Source of the DNA: Poritiphilus flavus
Lineage (GTDB): Bacteria > Bacteroidota > Bacteroidia > Flavobacteriales > Flavobacteriaceae
Assembly: GCF_009901585.1 (NCBI RefSeq)
Contig: NZ_WXYO01000006.1
Span: forward strand, 186,001 to 250,000
DNA length: 64,000 nt
Direction: 5' to 3'
Shown: positions 42,734 to 50,995 of the stretch, piece by piece
How positions within the stretch are numbered: the first letter of the stretch is position 1
Layout: each line of letters opens with the position of its first letter
The notes under the pieces: generated by a model
Told to the model about the DNA's origin: nothing
What the model saw: the letters and a program-made list of their open reading frames with translations, nothing else
Database searches by the model: none
Position numbers and translations under genes: made by a program

Positions 42734-45289
42734 ATGGATATCCGAAGAAAGTACAAAACCAAGGCCGGAACGCGCTGGCTGCTCAAGATGGCCTGGCGGG
42801 ATGGCAAGGCCAGTGCCAGGAAGCTATTTCTTTTTATGGCTTCCATTGTAATGGGTATAGGAGCCCTGGTCTCTATTCAGTCCTTTGGTGATAATCTGAC
42901 GGATAATATTTCCCAGCAGTCCAAATCCCTGATGGGAGCAGACTATATCATTGATAGCAATCACCCACCAAACGAAAAGGTTGCCGGCATTATAGACTCC
43001 CTTGGAGGTGAAGAAGGAAAAGAGATCAGCTTTGTTTCCATGGTAGCTTTTCCCAAAAACGGGGCGACAAAACTGGCGCAGGTGAGAGGAATAGCCGGAG
43101 ATTTCCCCTTCTACGGAAGTCTGGAAACTGAACCGGAAGAAGCCGGTTCCCTGTATCAAAGCACCGGGAAAGTCCTGGTAGATGGTACCGTTATGCTGCA
43201 ATACCGCCTCAAACCGGGAGATAGTATAAAGATCGGGACTTCCACCCTGGAAATAGCCGGCTCCCTGAAAATGGTTCCGGGAAGGTCTGCAATCTCCAGT
43301 AGTATTGCTCCAGCGATATTTATGCCCTACGACCTTATTGAAGCCACGGGATTATTGCAGCGCGGTAGCCGCGTAAATTACAGTTACTATTTTCTGGCCA
43401 CGCCTTCCATGGACCTGGAGAAGCTCTACGAAGATCTTGACCCTGTACTTGATGCCGAAGGCGCAGATATGGACACGCATCTGGATACCAGCCGTAATAT
43501 GGGACGTAGTTACTCGAATTTCGGTAAGTTCCTCAACCTTGTGGCCTTTATAGCGCTTTTACTGGGTTGTGTGGGTATCGCCAGTGCTATACACATTTAT
43601 ATACGCGAGAAGCTATCGGATGTTGCGGTTCTTAAGTGCATTGGAGCCACCAGAAAGCAAACCTTCCTTATTTATCTCCTACAAATAGCAGTGCTCGGTA
43701 TTTTTGGTGGGATCGCTGGGGCGGCTCTGGGCATAATGGTACAGCAACTGGCACCTTTGCTTCTGCAAGATCTGCTTCCTGTGGATATTGAGATCTCCAT
43801 TTCCGGAACGGCTGTACTCACAGGCGTATTGCTGGGGTTCTTTATGGCGGTTTTATTCGCGCTGTTACCATTGGTAAAGACCTGGTTCGTTTCGCCACTT
43901 CATGTGTTGAGGGCAGTTGAAAGACCAGGGCGGAGTTCACTTGGGGTAAGGCTTGGAATCATTGGCTCAATATTCTTCTTCATTTTGCTCTTTTCGTTCT
44001 GGTTGCTGGACGATATCAATTATTCCGTAGCCTTTGTACTTGGCATACTGGTGACTTTCGCGCTCCTGGTAGGACTGTCCAGCCTTCTAATGCGAATGCT
44101 AAAGAATTACTTTCCTTTGAAATGGGGTTTCTGTACCCGCCAAAGTATCAGGAATCTGCACAGACCTAACAATCAGACCACTACTTTGATCCTTGCCATA
44201 GGCGTCGGGACTTTTTTGATCAGTACGCTGTACTTTACCAAAGACATTTTATTATCCAAACTCACAGTAGATCGGAATGAAGAAAGCCCGAATATCATAT
44301 TGCTCGATGTGCAGCGAACGCAGACCGAAGAGGTGGCCGATGCCATATTACCCAAGGGTCTGCCTGTAATAGACAATATACCTATCATTACCATGAGGGT
44401 CCATGGAATAAACGGTCAGACGATCAGTGAGATCAGAAAAGACAGCACTTCCAGGGTAGGAAGATGGGTTATGAATCACGAATTTAGAGTGACTTACCGC
44501 GATTCCCTGATCGCTTCTGAAACTGTAAGGGATGGCACCTGGACAGGAAGCGTAAGTTCAGATACCCTGGTTCCTATTTCTGTAGCCGAAAACTTTGCGA
44601 ACGATGCCAGGGTAAAAGTAGGGGACAGGGTAGTGTTCAACGTACAGGGTGTGCTTATCAATACCCTTATTGGTAGCATACGGGAAGTGGATTGGGGACG
44701 TCTGCAATTGAATTTCTCGGTGGTATTTCCGGAAGGGGTTCTGGAAAAAGCGCCCCAGTTCAATGTATTGACCACAAATGCCCCGGACGAAGCTACTTCG
44801 GCCAGTTTGCAGCGTGAACTGGTTCGAAAATTTCCGAATGTATCCATTATAGACCTCAGACAAATGCTCAATATCATTGAGAACATTTTGAACAAGATCT
44901 CCTGGGTGATCAATTTTATGGCACTCTTTAGTATTCTTACTGGTATTGTGGTACTTATTGCTTCTGTGAGAACGAGCAAATATCAACGGGTCCGGGAAAG
45001 TGTAATGTTACGGACTATCGGAGCAAGAGGAAGGCAAATTCGCAAAATTACCTTGCTTGAATATGTTTTCCTGGGTGTTTTGGGAAGCTTTTCCGGAATA
45101 GTGCTCTCGCTGGTCAGCAGTGTTCTGCTTGCGCGTTTTGTCTTCGAGGTTCCTTTTGTACCTTCCGTTATTCCTTTTATAGTGCTCTTACCTGCTATAG
45201 TTACCCTTGTAGTTCTAATAGGCTTGGCTAACAGCAGAAGTGTTATCCAGAGTCCTCCTATGGAGGTACTTAGGAAAGAAGTAAGCTAA
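42734..45289 (+). CDS. ABC transporter permease (YbbP/FtsX-like)
   Basis: 851-residue permease with about ten helices: an N-terminal helix (KLFLFMASIVMGIGALVSIQ), a periplasmic MacB_PCD-like domain, a first FtsX domain (LNLVAFIALLLGCVGIASAI … KCIGATRKQTFLIYLLQIAV), a central helix group, and a second FtsX domain at the C-terminus (INFMALFSILTGIVVLIASV … LRTIGARGRQIRKITLLEYV). The order is the YbbP arrangement with a duplicated core. It partners the ATPase immediately upstream. The neighbourhood with tesA suggests a role linked to lysophospholipid or acyl-chain handling, which is inference. Confidence 0.92.
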   Translation: MDIRRKYKTKAGTRWLLKMAWRDGKASARKLFLFMASIVMGIGALVSIQSFGDNLTDNISQQSKSLMGADYIIDSNHPPNEKVAGIIDSLGGEEGKEISFVSMVAFPKNGATKLAQVRGIAGDFPFYGSLETEPEEAGSLYQSTGKVLVDGTVMLQYRLKPGDSIKIGTSTLEIAGSLKMVPGRSAISSSIAPAIFMPYDLIEATGLLQRGSRVNYSYYFLATPSMDLEKLYEDLDPVLDAEGADMDTHLDTSRNMGRSYSNFGKFLNLVAFIALLLGCVGIASAIHIYIREKLSDVAVLKCIGATRKQTFLIYLLQIAVLGIFGGIAGAALGIMVQQLAPLLLQDLLPVDIEISISGTAVLTGVLLGFFMAVLFALLPLVKTWFVSPLHVLRAVERPGRSSLGVRLGIIGSIFFFILLFSFWLLDDINYSVAFVLGILVTFALLVGLSSLLMRMLKNYFPLKWGFCTRQSIRNLHRPNNQTTTLILAIGVGTFLISTLYFTKDILLSKLTVDRNEESPNIILLDVQRTQTEEVADAILPKGLPVIDNIPIITMRVHGINGQTISEIRKDSTSRVGRWVMNHEFRVTYRDSLIASETVRDGTWTGSVSSDTLVPISVAENFANDARVKVGDRVVFNVQGVLINTLIGSIREVDWGRLQLNFSVVFPEGVLEKAPQFNVLTTNAPDEATSASLQRELVRKFPNVSIIDLRQMLNIIENILNKISWVINFMALFSILTGIVVLIASVRTSKYQRVRESVMLRTIGARGRQIRKITLLEYVFLGVLGSFSGIVLSLVSSVLLARFVFEVPFVPSVIPFIVLLPAIVTLVVLIGLANSRSVIQSPPMEVLRKEVS

Positions 45290-45303
45290 ATGCTATAGTG
45301 TTA

Positions 45304-45399
45304 TCAGGCCTTGAAAAGCAGAATGTATATCGCCCAAAGAATACAGAAAGCACAAAAAGTATATAGCATAAACGTCGTTGTAGTGGTCTTGTTTTTCAT
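45304..45399 (-). CDS. 31-residue membrane peptide
   Basis: A short frame MKNKTTTTTFMLYTFCAFCI…YILLFKA with a charged N-terminus, one hydrophobic helix (about residues 10-28) and a closing Lys-Ala. It lies in the gap between ybbP and the aminotransferase. Small proteins of this plan are common in Bacteroidota but support here is only the amino-acid pattern and the free-standing position. No function can be given. Confidence 0.45.
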   Translation of the reverse strand: MKNKTTTTTFMLYTFCAFCILWAIYILLFKA

Positions 45400-45560
45400 A
45401 AGATTTGTGTTTTATCGTTAAACGCGGGCATCGTAAAAATAACAATGTTGTGCCTATATACGGTTCAAAACCCGGTTATCAGGCCGTAAAATCGATGAAG
45501 CGTCAATTTCCTCTTTGAAAGTAGCTTTGCGGAAAGGTTTTTTACAGAAAATTCTGCTTT

Positions 45561-46676
45561 TTACTTACTCATGACCGTAGAGAGTGCTTTTCTAAACCTT
45601 TCCATGTCAGGCATGGTACCCGTACTGATACGGGCCCAATCCAATAGGGGTGGGAAAGGCCTTCCGATAATCACTTCCTCTTCCTTCATCGCCGCGATCA
45701 GCTGGTCTATGGGCCTTCCGCTTTTAAAGAACACAAAGTTCGTATGGGAAGGAATATAGCTTAAACTCAGTGAATCCAGGGTCTGGTAGATATGTTTCTT
45801 GGCCTCCGCGTTCTTGGCAAGGCTGAATTTGTAAAAACTATCGTCTTTAAGGGCTTCCTTAGCCGCTTCTATGGCCAAAATATTGGTATTTGCCATGATG
45901 GTCGACTTAAGTTTTGTAGCTATTTCGGGTTTTGCGATCAAATACCCGATACGCAGGCCTGCAAGTCCAAAGACTTTGGAGAAGGTTTTGGATACGATGA
46001 TATTATGCCCTTCTTTGATGAATTCGACCATAGAGGGATAATCTGGCTCCATAATATAGTCGTAATAGGCCTCATCACTAAAGATTACCGCTTTTTCATG
46101 GAATGAACTACAGAAGTCCTTTAGTTTGTCACCGTCCAGTAATGTTCCGGTAGGGTTATTTGGATTACAGATATATACCAGGCCGGTTTTAGCGTTGATC
46201 TTTTGCCCCATGGCCTCCAGATCGTGCTGCAACTTGTCGTTTAGGGGTACGCGATGTACTTTAGCTCCAAAATTTTCGGCATAGCGCATAAGGGCCTGGA
46301 ATGTGGGGTCTGCGGCGATGATCTCACGTTCTCCCATTCCATAGAGCATACCTGCAGCCCGTAGTCCCTCCGTAGAGCCACCGCAAACCACTATATGGTC
46401 TTTGGTTACACCCTCTTTTTCCGAAATAGCCTCCACAAGGGTCCTTAGCTTAGCGAAAGGGTATCTGCACGCCTCGTCAAAAGTGTTGGAAAGTATGGCT
46501 CTTATCCGCTTGGATGGGCCGTAGGGGTTCTCATTGGCATTCAGTTTGGCCGGCCTGTGCAGTATTGATGGTCTATCATCAATTTCGAGTGCCATACTCT
46601 CAAAGCCACCCAGCAGGGCAAACCCACTGCTTAATCCAAATGTCTTTAGCCACTGTCTTCTGTCTGTAGTATTCAT
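45561..46676 (-). CDS. HisC-like PLP aminotransferase with a twin-arginine signal
   Basis: Fold-type I aminotransferase closest to histidinol-phosphate aminotransferase: LNANENPYGPS (45-55), CGGSTEGLRAAGMLYG, YICNPNNPTG (168-177), FSDEAYYDYI and SKTFSKVFGLAGLRIGY with PLP-Lys234. The 371-residue protein begins TTDRRQWLKTFGLSSGFALLG, a twin-arginine-type signal (R6-R7-x-W-L-K) followed by a hydrophobic stretch, so export of the folded holoenzyme is predicted. Exported HisC-like enzymes are known as a subgroup, but substrate is unclear. It is not in a his operon. Confidence 0.82.
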   Translation of the reverse strand: MNTTDRRQWLKTFGLSSGFALLGGFESMALEIDDRPSILHRPAKLNANENPYGPSKRIRAILSNTFDEACRYPFAKLRTLVEAISEKEGVTKDHIVVCGGSTEGLRAAGMLYGMGEREIIAADPTFQALMRYAENFGAKVHRVPLNDKLQHDLEAMGQKINAKTGLVYICNPNNPTGTLLDGDKLKDFCSSFHEKAVIFSDEAYYDYIMEPDYPSMVEFIKEGHNIIVSKTFSKVFGLAGLRIGYLIAKPEIATKLKSTIMANTNILAIEAAKEALKDDSFYKFSLAKNAEAKKHIYQTLDSLSLSYIPSHTNFVFFKSGRPIDQLIAAMKEEEVIIGRPFPPLLDWARISTGTMPDMERFRKALSTVMSK

Positions 46677-46814
46677 AATGCCCCGTTTTAGAAAAATATT
46701 AGATAAGATACGACAATAGGGGCGTAGGCCAATGGATCAGTACAGATTTCTGAACTTAAAGGATATTGGAAACATTGGACTTCCTATACTGTGGAAAAAA
46801 ATACTAACTTTAAG

Positions 46815-46850
46815 ATATACAGAATTTTCTACCGTATATACAGAATTTTC
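46815..46850. promoter_or_regulatory. two 15-bp direct repeats, 21 bp apart
   Basis: ATATACAGAATTTTC occurs at 46815-46829 and 46836-46850, a spacing of two helical turns, in the gap between the aminotransferase (-) and the lipoprotein gene (+). The second copy runs into TTTTCGTCTAAA (46846-46857), a motif also seen near 21951 and, inverted, at 49544. Candidate operator; it could serve either gene. Confidence 0.45.
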
Positions 46851-47002
46851 GTCTAAACAAACATAAACCAGGATTTTTGACTTGCTCATGCTGTAATTTT
46901 AAATGAGCCCTTGTCAGCTAACACCTGCTTGTTGTTACAAAATTTAATTCCTATTTAGCCATGACCTCCAGAGCAATCCCTGTGAATACATTTAGAGAAT
47001 CT

Positions 47003-47452
47003 ATGTTTAAATCGTTGAAATACAATATTTTAACTGCACTTACTTCAATTTTTGTATTAAGCTGTGCCAGTATTTATGACCACTACACTTTTACGGAAAC
47101 CCTGAATACCAAAGTACAGGTAGAAAGACTTATTCTAAACTCTAAGGAACCATTTGCCGATCATAGGACCGAGGTAGACGCCCTAAAGAATCAGATGCAA
47201 AAAATGATGCTTTACGAGCAGTCGAAAAATAAAAATCAGATAACCCAGAAAATGTGGAATTACATGAATCGCGAAGATTCGGCCATTCAGGATTTCCTAA
47301 GGACATGGGAAGCCCAGGGCACTATGAGCGAGGTATTTACGGAGGAATTTTCCCCTCAGATAACAAAAGCCTTCGATCTGATGGTGGATTACGAATCGAA
47401 AAAGACCAAGGCCTCGGAAAACGCGATTCTCTCCTTTATAAACAACCTTTAG
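47003..47452 (+). CDS. unknown helical lipoprotein
   Basis: 149 residues from ATG 47003, chosen because MFKSLKYNILTALTSIFVLSC is a clean lipoprotein signal (Cys21). An upstream ATG at 46961 would put 14 polar residues before it. The mature part is mostly helical and charged (VDALKNQMQKMMLYEQSKNK, AIQDFLRTWEAQG). No known family is recognised. It is followed 10 nt later by a small helical protein and then by a peptidoglycan-binding protein, which together suggest an envelope-related cluster. Confidence 0.65.
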   Translation: MFKSLKYNILTALTSIFVLSCASIYDHYTFTETLNTKVQVERLILNSKEPFADHRTEVDALKNQMQKMMLYEQSKNKNQITQKMWNYMNREDSAIQDFLRTWEAQGTMSEVFTEEFSPQITKAFDLMVDYESKKTKASENAILSFINNL

Positions 47453-47462
47453 AAAGATAGTC

Positions 47463-47783
47463 ATGGATTTTGAAAAACTGTACAAGGAACTTAAGACCGA
47501 GATAGGGTCTATGATCAAAGACAAATTCGGTGAGGAAAGTCAGGCTATCAGCGATGAGGTTTCCGGATTTGTGGACGACTCCAAGGACAAGCTAAAGCGA
47601 TGGGCCAAACTCTTTGCCGAAGGCCATATTTCCAAGGAGGAGCTAAATCTGTTGTTAAAGAGTCAGAAAGACCTTTTTGTCATACAGTCATTGCATAAGG
47701 CCGGAGTATCTAAGATTGCTCTGGGGCACTTTAAGAATAAGATAGTCACCTTGATATTTACCAAGTTGATCGCCTTTATCTGA
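47463..47783 (+). CDS. unknown small helical protein
   Basis: 106 residues, predominantly helical and charged with a hydrophobic C-terminal end. It begins MDFEKLYKELKTEIGSMIKD, contains KRWAKLFAEGHISKEELNLL (a segment with helix-turn-helix-like rhythm) and ends TLIFTKLIAFI, which could touch membrane. There is no signal peptide and no recognised family. The gap to the preceding lipoprotein gene is 10 nt, so they are probably cotranscribed; a hairpin at 47802 follows it. Confidence 0.62.
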   Translation: MDFEKLYKELKTEIGSMIKDKFGEESQAISDEVSGFVDDSKDKLKRWAKLFAEGHISKEELNLLLKSQKDLFVIQSLHKAGVSKIALGHFKNKIVTLIFTKLIAFI

Positions 47784-47801
47784 AGCATTCCCCAGCTATC
47801 C

Positions 47802-47828
47802 CGGTAGTTTTCGGACTACCGCGGTTTT
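47802..47828 (+). terminator. hairpin with short T-run after the small helical protein
   Basis: CGGTAGT (47802-47808), a six-base loop TTTCGG, and ACTACCG (47815-47821) are followed by GCGGTTTT. This fits an intrinsic terminator of moderate strength. It would separate the two small genes from the peptidoglycan-binding gene unless it attenuates only partly. Confidence 0.5.
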
Positions 47829-47869
47829 ACTGATTGTGACAACCCCCTAAACCCCTAAAAACGCGTATC

Positions 47870-48688
47870 ATGATCAAAGATTGGTATAAAAAAGAGCTGT
47901 CCATCAGCAGCCTGCAAAAGCGAAATGGTTCCACAAACAGGAAAAAAGATGTCATGAAGATCCAGTCCTGGCTTAATCTCTATTCTATCGGGAATCCCCT
48001 TAGTAGCACTGCTACAGGAATTGACGGGGATTTTGGCCCGGCTACGGAGAAAGCGGTAAAGAATTTCCAGAAAGCCGAAGGGATGAACCAAACAGGTACC
48101 GTAAGCCATGCCCTGTTTGCCAAGCTATGCAACCCGCTTCGCGAGGCTTTTGAGCAACCGCTTTCCGGCAGTAGTTTCAGGGAACTCGTATTAGAAGTCG
48201 CGGAAAATCACCTCAAAAATCAACCTTACGAATTGATCATCAAGGGCCAGTCCAATAGCGGACCGTGGGTAAGAAGTTATATGGATGGAAATGACGGTTC
48301 TCCCTGGTTCTGGTGTATGGGTTTTGCCCAGGCTATAGTGGATCAGGCCGCATCTGCGATAGACAAGAGATTCACCGGGCTTATGCCGAAGACCTATAGC
48401 TGCGATACCGTAGGGACTACAGGATTGAACAAGGGACTGCTTACACGCTACCAGACCTTGCGGAGGCAGCCGGAGCGCATAGAACCCGGAGATATTTTTT
48501 TACTGCAAAAATCCCGCTTTGATTGGGTGCATACCGGAATAATCACCAGAAGAATTGGGGATATCATTGAAACCATTGAGGGAAATACCAACAACGAAGG
48601 TTCCAGGAACGGTATCGCCGTAATGAAAAGGGTTAGGAATTACCGAAAATCCAAGATAGACGTTTTCTCGGTCGCGCCTCTGGCCTGA
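47870..48688 (+). CDS. peptidoglycan-binding protein with CHAP-like amidase domain
   Basis: 272 residues. An N-terminal PG_binding_1 domain (about 20-90, VMKIQSWLNLYSIG … GIDGDFGPATEKAVKNFQKA) is followed by a Cys-His peptidase-like domain. The candidate nucleophile is Cys in SPWFWCMGFAQAIVD (near residue 148) and the candidate His is in DWVHTGIITRR (near residue 221), with EPGDIFLL before it and TIEGNTNNEG after it. These are CHAP/NlpC-type features. No signal peptide is visible, unusual for a wall enzyme; export by another route, phage-type lysis or cytoplasmic storage are all possible. Confidence 0.75.
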   Translation: MIKDWYKKELSISSLQKRNGSTNRKKDVMKIQSWLNLYSIGNPLSSTATGIDGDFGPATEKAVKNFQKAEGMNQTGTVSHALFAKLCNPLREAFEQPLSGSSFRELVLEVAENHLKNQPYELIIKGQSNSGPWVRSYMDGNDGSPWFWCMGFAQAIVDQAASAIDKRFTGLMPKTYSCDTVGTTGLNKGLLTRYQTLRRQPERIEPGDIFLLQKSRFDWVHTGIITRRIGDIIETIEGNTNNEGSRNGIAVMKRVRNYRKSKIDVFSVAPLA

Positions 48689-48701
48689 AATTTATCCAGG
48701 T

Positions 48702-48992
48702 CTAATACAGGGTGTTGGAGACCAATATGGTCAGGATAAGCAACACCATGGCAAAATTAACGGTGATCGCAATGATCTTTTTTTCATTGGTGGGTTCGTC
48801 CATTCCCTTGATGATAAAGATGGAGCCGAAAATTCCCAGGACTCCGGATACCACTATCGGCAGTCCAAAGAGGATGCGTGAGATTTCCGGTTTAATATTG
48901 ACCATGATCGTCAAAGCGGCAAAGGTCAATAGAATAAGAATAAGCTTGCTCACCTGATAGGATCGCTCGGTATAACTTTTATTTGCTTCCAT
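48702..48992 (-). CDS. small three-helix membrane protein
   Basis: 96 residues with three hydrophobic segments: LILILLTFAALTIMVNI (about 16-33), ILFGLPIVVSGVLGIFGSIF (about 40-60) and IIAITVNFAMVLLILTILVS (about 73-92). The N-terminus is polar and charged. It is convergent with the peptidoglycan-binding gene (13-nt gap) and starts 25 nt after the stop of the next gene's divergent partner on the same strand. No known family is recognised. Confidence 0.65.
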   Translation of the reverse strand: MEANKSYTERSYQVSKLILILLTFAALTIMVNIKPEISRILFGLPIVVSGVLGIFGSIFIIKGMDEPTNEKKIIAITVNFAMVLLILTILVSNTLY

Positions 48993-49017
48993 TGCTCCGG
49001 GGTTTTAGAAGTTAGTT

Positions 49018-49461
49018 TCAAATCACCTTGATATTTGCTCTCAGCCCCTCTATTATGCCCATAATGTTTTGTACCGTTTCCTGTAGGTAGTGTTTTATGA
49101 TGATATGCGGTATTCTAATCGTTGTAAATCCGTTCTGAAACGAATGCATGGTCTCCTCCAGATCGTTCATCGCTTGCTCATGGGTCAGCATCTGATATTC
49201 CGTATCGATCTCGATGTTTAGCTTTACCCTGGAAATCGCGAGGTCAACGGATCTTTTCCCGTCCCACCATTCCAGCATAGGGTTTTCACCGGCCGATTTC
49301 AAACCGTAATACAGCTTAACTGCCTCAACAGGAGTATTGTTTTTGCGCATAAGTCTTTCCATACGAAGTCTGTGATGCTCACAAAGCTCCACGTTGAACA
49401 TCTCGATGGATTTCCTATGGTCTATGTAACTTAACTCCTTACCACATTCCACACATTTCAT
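49018..49461 (-). CDS. zinc-finger protein with DUF559/PD-(D/E)XK-like domain
   Basis: 147 residues. The N-terminus MKCVECGKEL … ELCEHH (Cys3, Cys6, Cys27, His29/30) looks like a treble-clef or ribbon zinc site. The rest resembles the restriction-endonuclease-like DUF559/Vsr fold: EAVKLYYGLKS, then SVDLAISRVKLNIEID (Asp73 … Glu84-x-Asp86), THEQAMNDLEETMHSFQNGF, and TIRIPHIIIKHYLQETVQNI. The Asp…ExD arrangement is the expected metal site. No partner methylase or repair gene is nearby, so nuclease activity is inference. Confidence 0.65.
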   Translation of the reverse strand: MKCVECGKELSYIDHRKSIEMFNVELCEHHRLRMERLMRKNNTPVEAVKLYYGLKSAGENPMLEWWDGKRSVDLAISRVKLNIEIDTEYQMLTHEQAMNDLEETMHSFQNGFTTIRIPHIIIKHYLQETVQNIMGIIEGLRANIKVI

Positions 49462-49543
49462 TCAGTAGGTTAATTTTGATTTGGGATACTAATAACCCTG
49501 GCTTTTGAGGAATATTATATTCTCTCGACGTATGAACCCCCAC

Positions 49544-49578
49544 TTTTAGACGAACTGCAAATTTTTAGACGAACTGCA
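49544..49578. promoter_or_regulatory. two 16-bp direct repeats, 19 bp apart
   Basis: TTTTAGACGAACTGCA occurs at 49544-49559 and 49563-49578, inside the 337-nt gap 49462-49798 between divergent genes. Its core is the inverse of TTCGTCTAAA seen at 46848-46857. It is a candidate operator for the transporter-pxpABC operon, 220 nt downstream, or for the zinc-finger gene, 83 nt away on the other side. The rest of the gap shows no feature; a 66-codon frame at 49596 has no support. Confidence 0.5.
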
Positions 49579-49798
49579 CGATTTATGTTAAAATTTTGGG
49601 CAGGGCAGCAGCCAAAAAACCGTCTTTCATCGACCAGGAATTGGTGACGTTATCTGATCAATTCAAGTCTTCAAAAAACCTAAAAACATGCCCTATATGG
49701 CTATATTCTCTGCAAAATTCAACAGCCGGGCTTAATTCAGTCTTAAAACCCCCTATATTTACCAGAAGACCTGATTCGATAACAAACACTATATAAGA

Positions 49799-50995
49799 AT
49801 GCGAACAAAAATTGGCCCGGGTATACTGGTAGCCGCAGCATTTATTGGCCCGGGTACGGTAACCGCCTGTACTTTAGCCGGGGTAAAATTTGGTACTGCA
49901 CTCTTATGGGCCATGCTGCTTTCTATTGTAGCCACGGTGGTTTTGCAGGAAATGGCAGCCAGGCTTGGCATCATTACCCAAAAAGGCCTTGCCGGAGTGC
50001 TGAAAACAGAACTGACCATACCCTGGTTTAGGAGTCTTGCACTGCTCGTCGTTCTCAGTGCCATCGTTATTGGAAATGCGGCCTATGAGGCCGGTAATAT
50101 CGGAGGGGCCACTTTGGGGCTGGAAGTGTTCTTTGGTCAGGGATACAGGCAGTTTTATCCCTGGATAATCGGACTAGTGGCCTTCGTTTTACTGTACTTA
50201 AGTAGTTATAAAGCCCTGGAAAAGGTCTTTGTTATATTGGTAGGGATCATGAGTGTCTCCTTTTTAACCACGGCCATTATTACAGGCCCGGATATCAAAA
50301 AAGTGGCTCAGGGATTGTTCATGCCCGAAGTACCGGAAGGTAGCTTGCTTACCATCATTGCCCTGGTAGGTACTACTGTGGTGCCGTATAACCTCTTTCT
50401 CCATGCCTCCCTGGTTAGGGAAAAGTGGAATTCTGCAGCGGGACTGTCTGATGCCCGTAAAGACACCCTGATCTCGGTTTTTCTGGGAGGATTGGTTTCC
50501 ATGGCTATCATAGTTTCTGCAGCGGCCATTCCCGGAGATCAGTTAGAAAGCGTGATGGACCTGGCAAGGGGCCTGGAACCTTTATACGGCGATGCCGCCA
50601 AATATTTTATGGGTGTTGGCCTGTTCGCGGCGGGTGTAACCTCGGCCATCACAGCCCCGCTGGCCGCGGCCTATGTGGCAGGAAGCGTTTTTGGTTGGGA
50701 AAAGGGTACGAAGCACTTTAAATTCCGCCTGGTTTGGATACTGGTGCTAATTTCAGGAGTAAGTGTGCTTTCTTTTGATATCAACCCGATCCAGGTGATA
50801 AAGTTCGCTCAGGTGGCCAATGGTATACTATTGCCTTTTATTGCTGTTTTTCTGGTCTGGATGGTTAACAAAAAAGGCATAATGGGAAATTATAAGAATG
50901 ATATCTGGCAAAATATACTGGCCATAACTATTTTGCTTTTGGCCACTGTTCTCGGACTGAAAAGTCTTGTGCAGGTATTTGGAATCTTACAATAA
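49799..50995 (+). CDS. NRAMP-related transporter lacking metal ligands (YcsG-like)
   Basis: Eleven-helix LeuT-fold transporter of 398 residues, homologous to NRAMP/MntH. At helix 1 the metal-binding DPGN is GPGT (residues 17-20, in FIGPGTVTAC), and at helix 6 the MPHN is VPYN (195-198, in GTTVVPYNLFLHAS). Loss of Asp, Met and His ligands argues against Mn/Fe transport. B. subtilis has a similar gene, ycsG, in its 5-oxoprolinase (pxp/kip) cluster, and the same linkage is seen here: the stop overlaps the pxpA start by one base. I infer uptake of 5-oxoproline or a related compound. Confidence 0.87.
   Translation: MRTKIGPGILVAAAFIGPGTVTACTLAGVKFGTALLWAMLLSIVATVVLQEMAARLGIITQKGLAGVLKTELTIPWFRSLALLVVLSAIVIGNAAYEAGNIGGATLGLEVFFGQGYRQFYPWIIGLVAFVLLYLSSYKALEKVFVILVGIMSVSFLTTAIITGPDIKKVAQGLFMPEVPEGSLLTIIALVGTTVVPYNLFLHASLVREKWNSAAGLSDARKDTLISVFLGGLVSMAIIVSAAAIPGDQLESVMDLARGLEPLYGDAAKYFMGVGLFAAGVTSAITAPLAAAYVAGSVFGWEKGTKHFKFRLVWILVLISGVSVLSFDINPIQVIKFAQVANGILLPFIAVFLVWMVNKKGIMGNYKNDIWQNILAITILLLATVLGLKSLVQVFGILQ

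Noticed and set aside
45523-45530. TAGCTTTG, a match to the -7 promoter box on the plus strand
   Set aside because: No plus-strand gene follows for more than 1.4 kb and no -33 element is present.
49596-49796. A 66-codon plus frame upstream of the NRAMP-like gene
   Set aside because: No recognisable pattern; it most likely lies in the leader of the operon.
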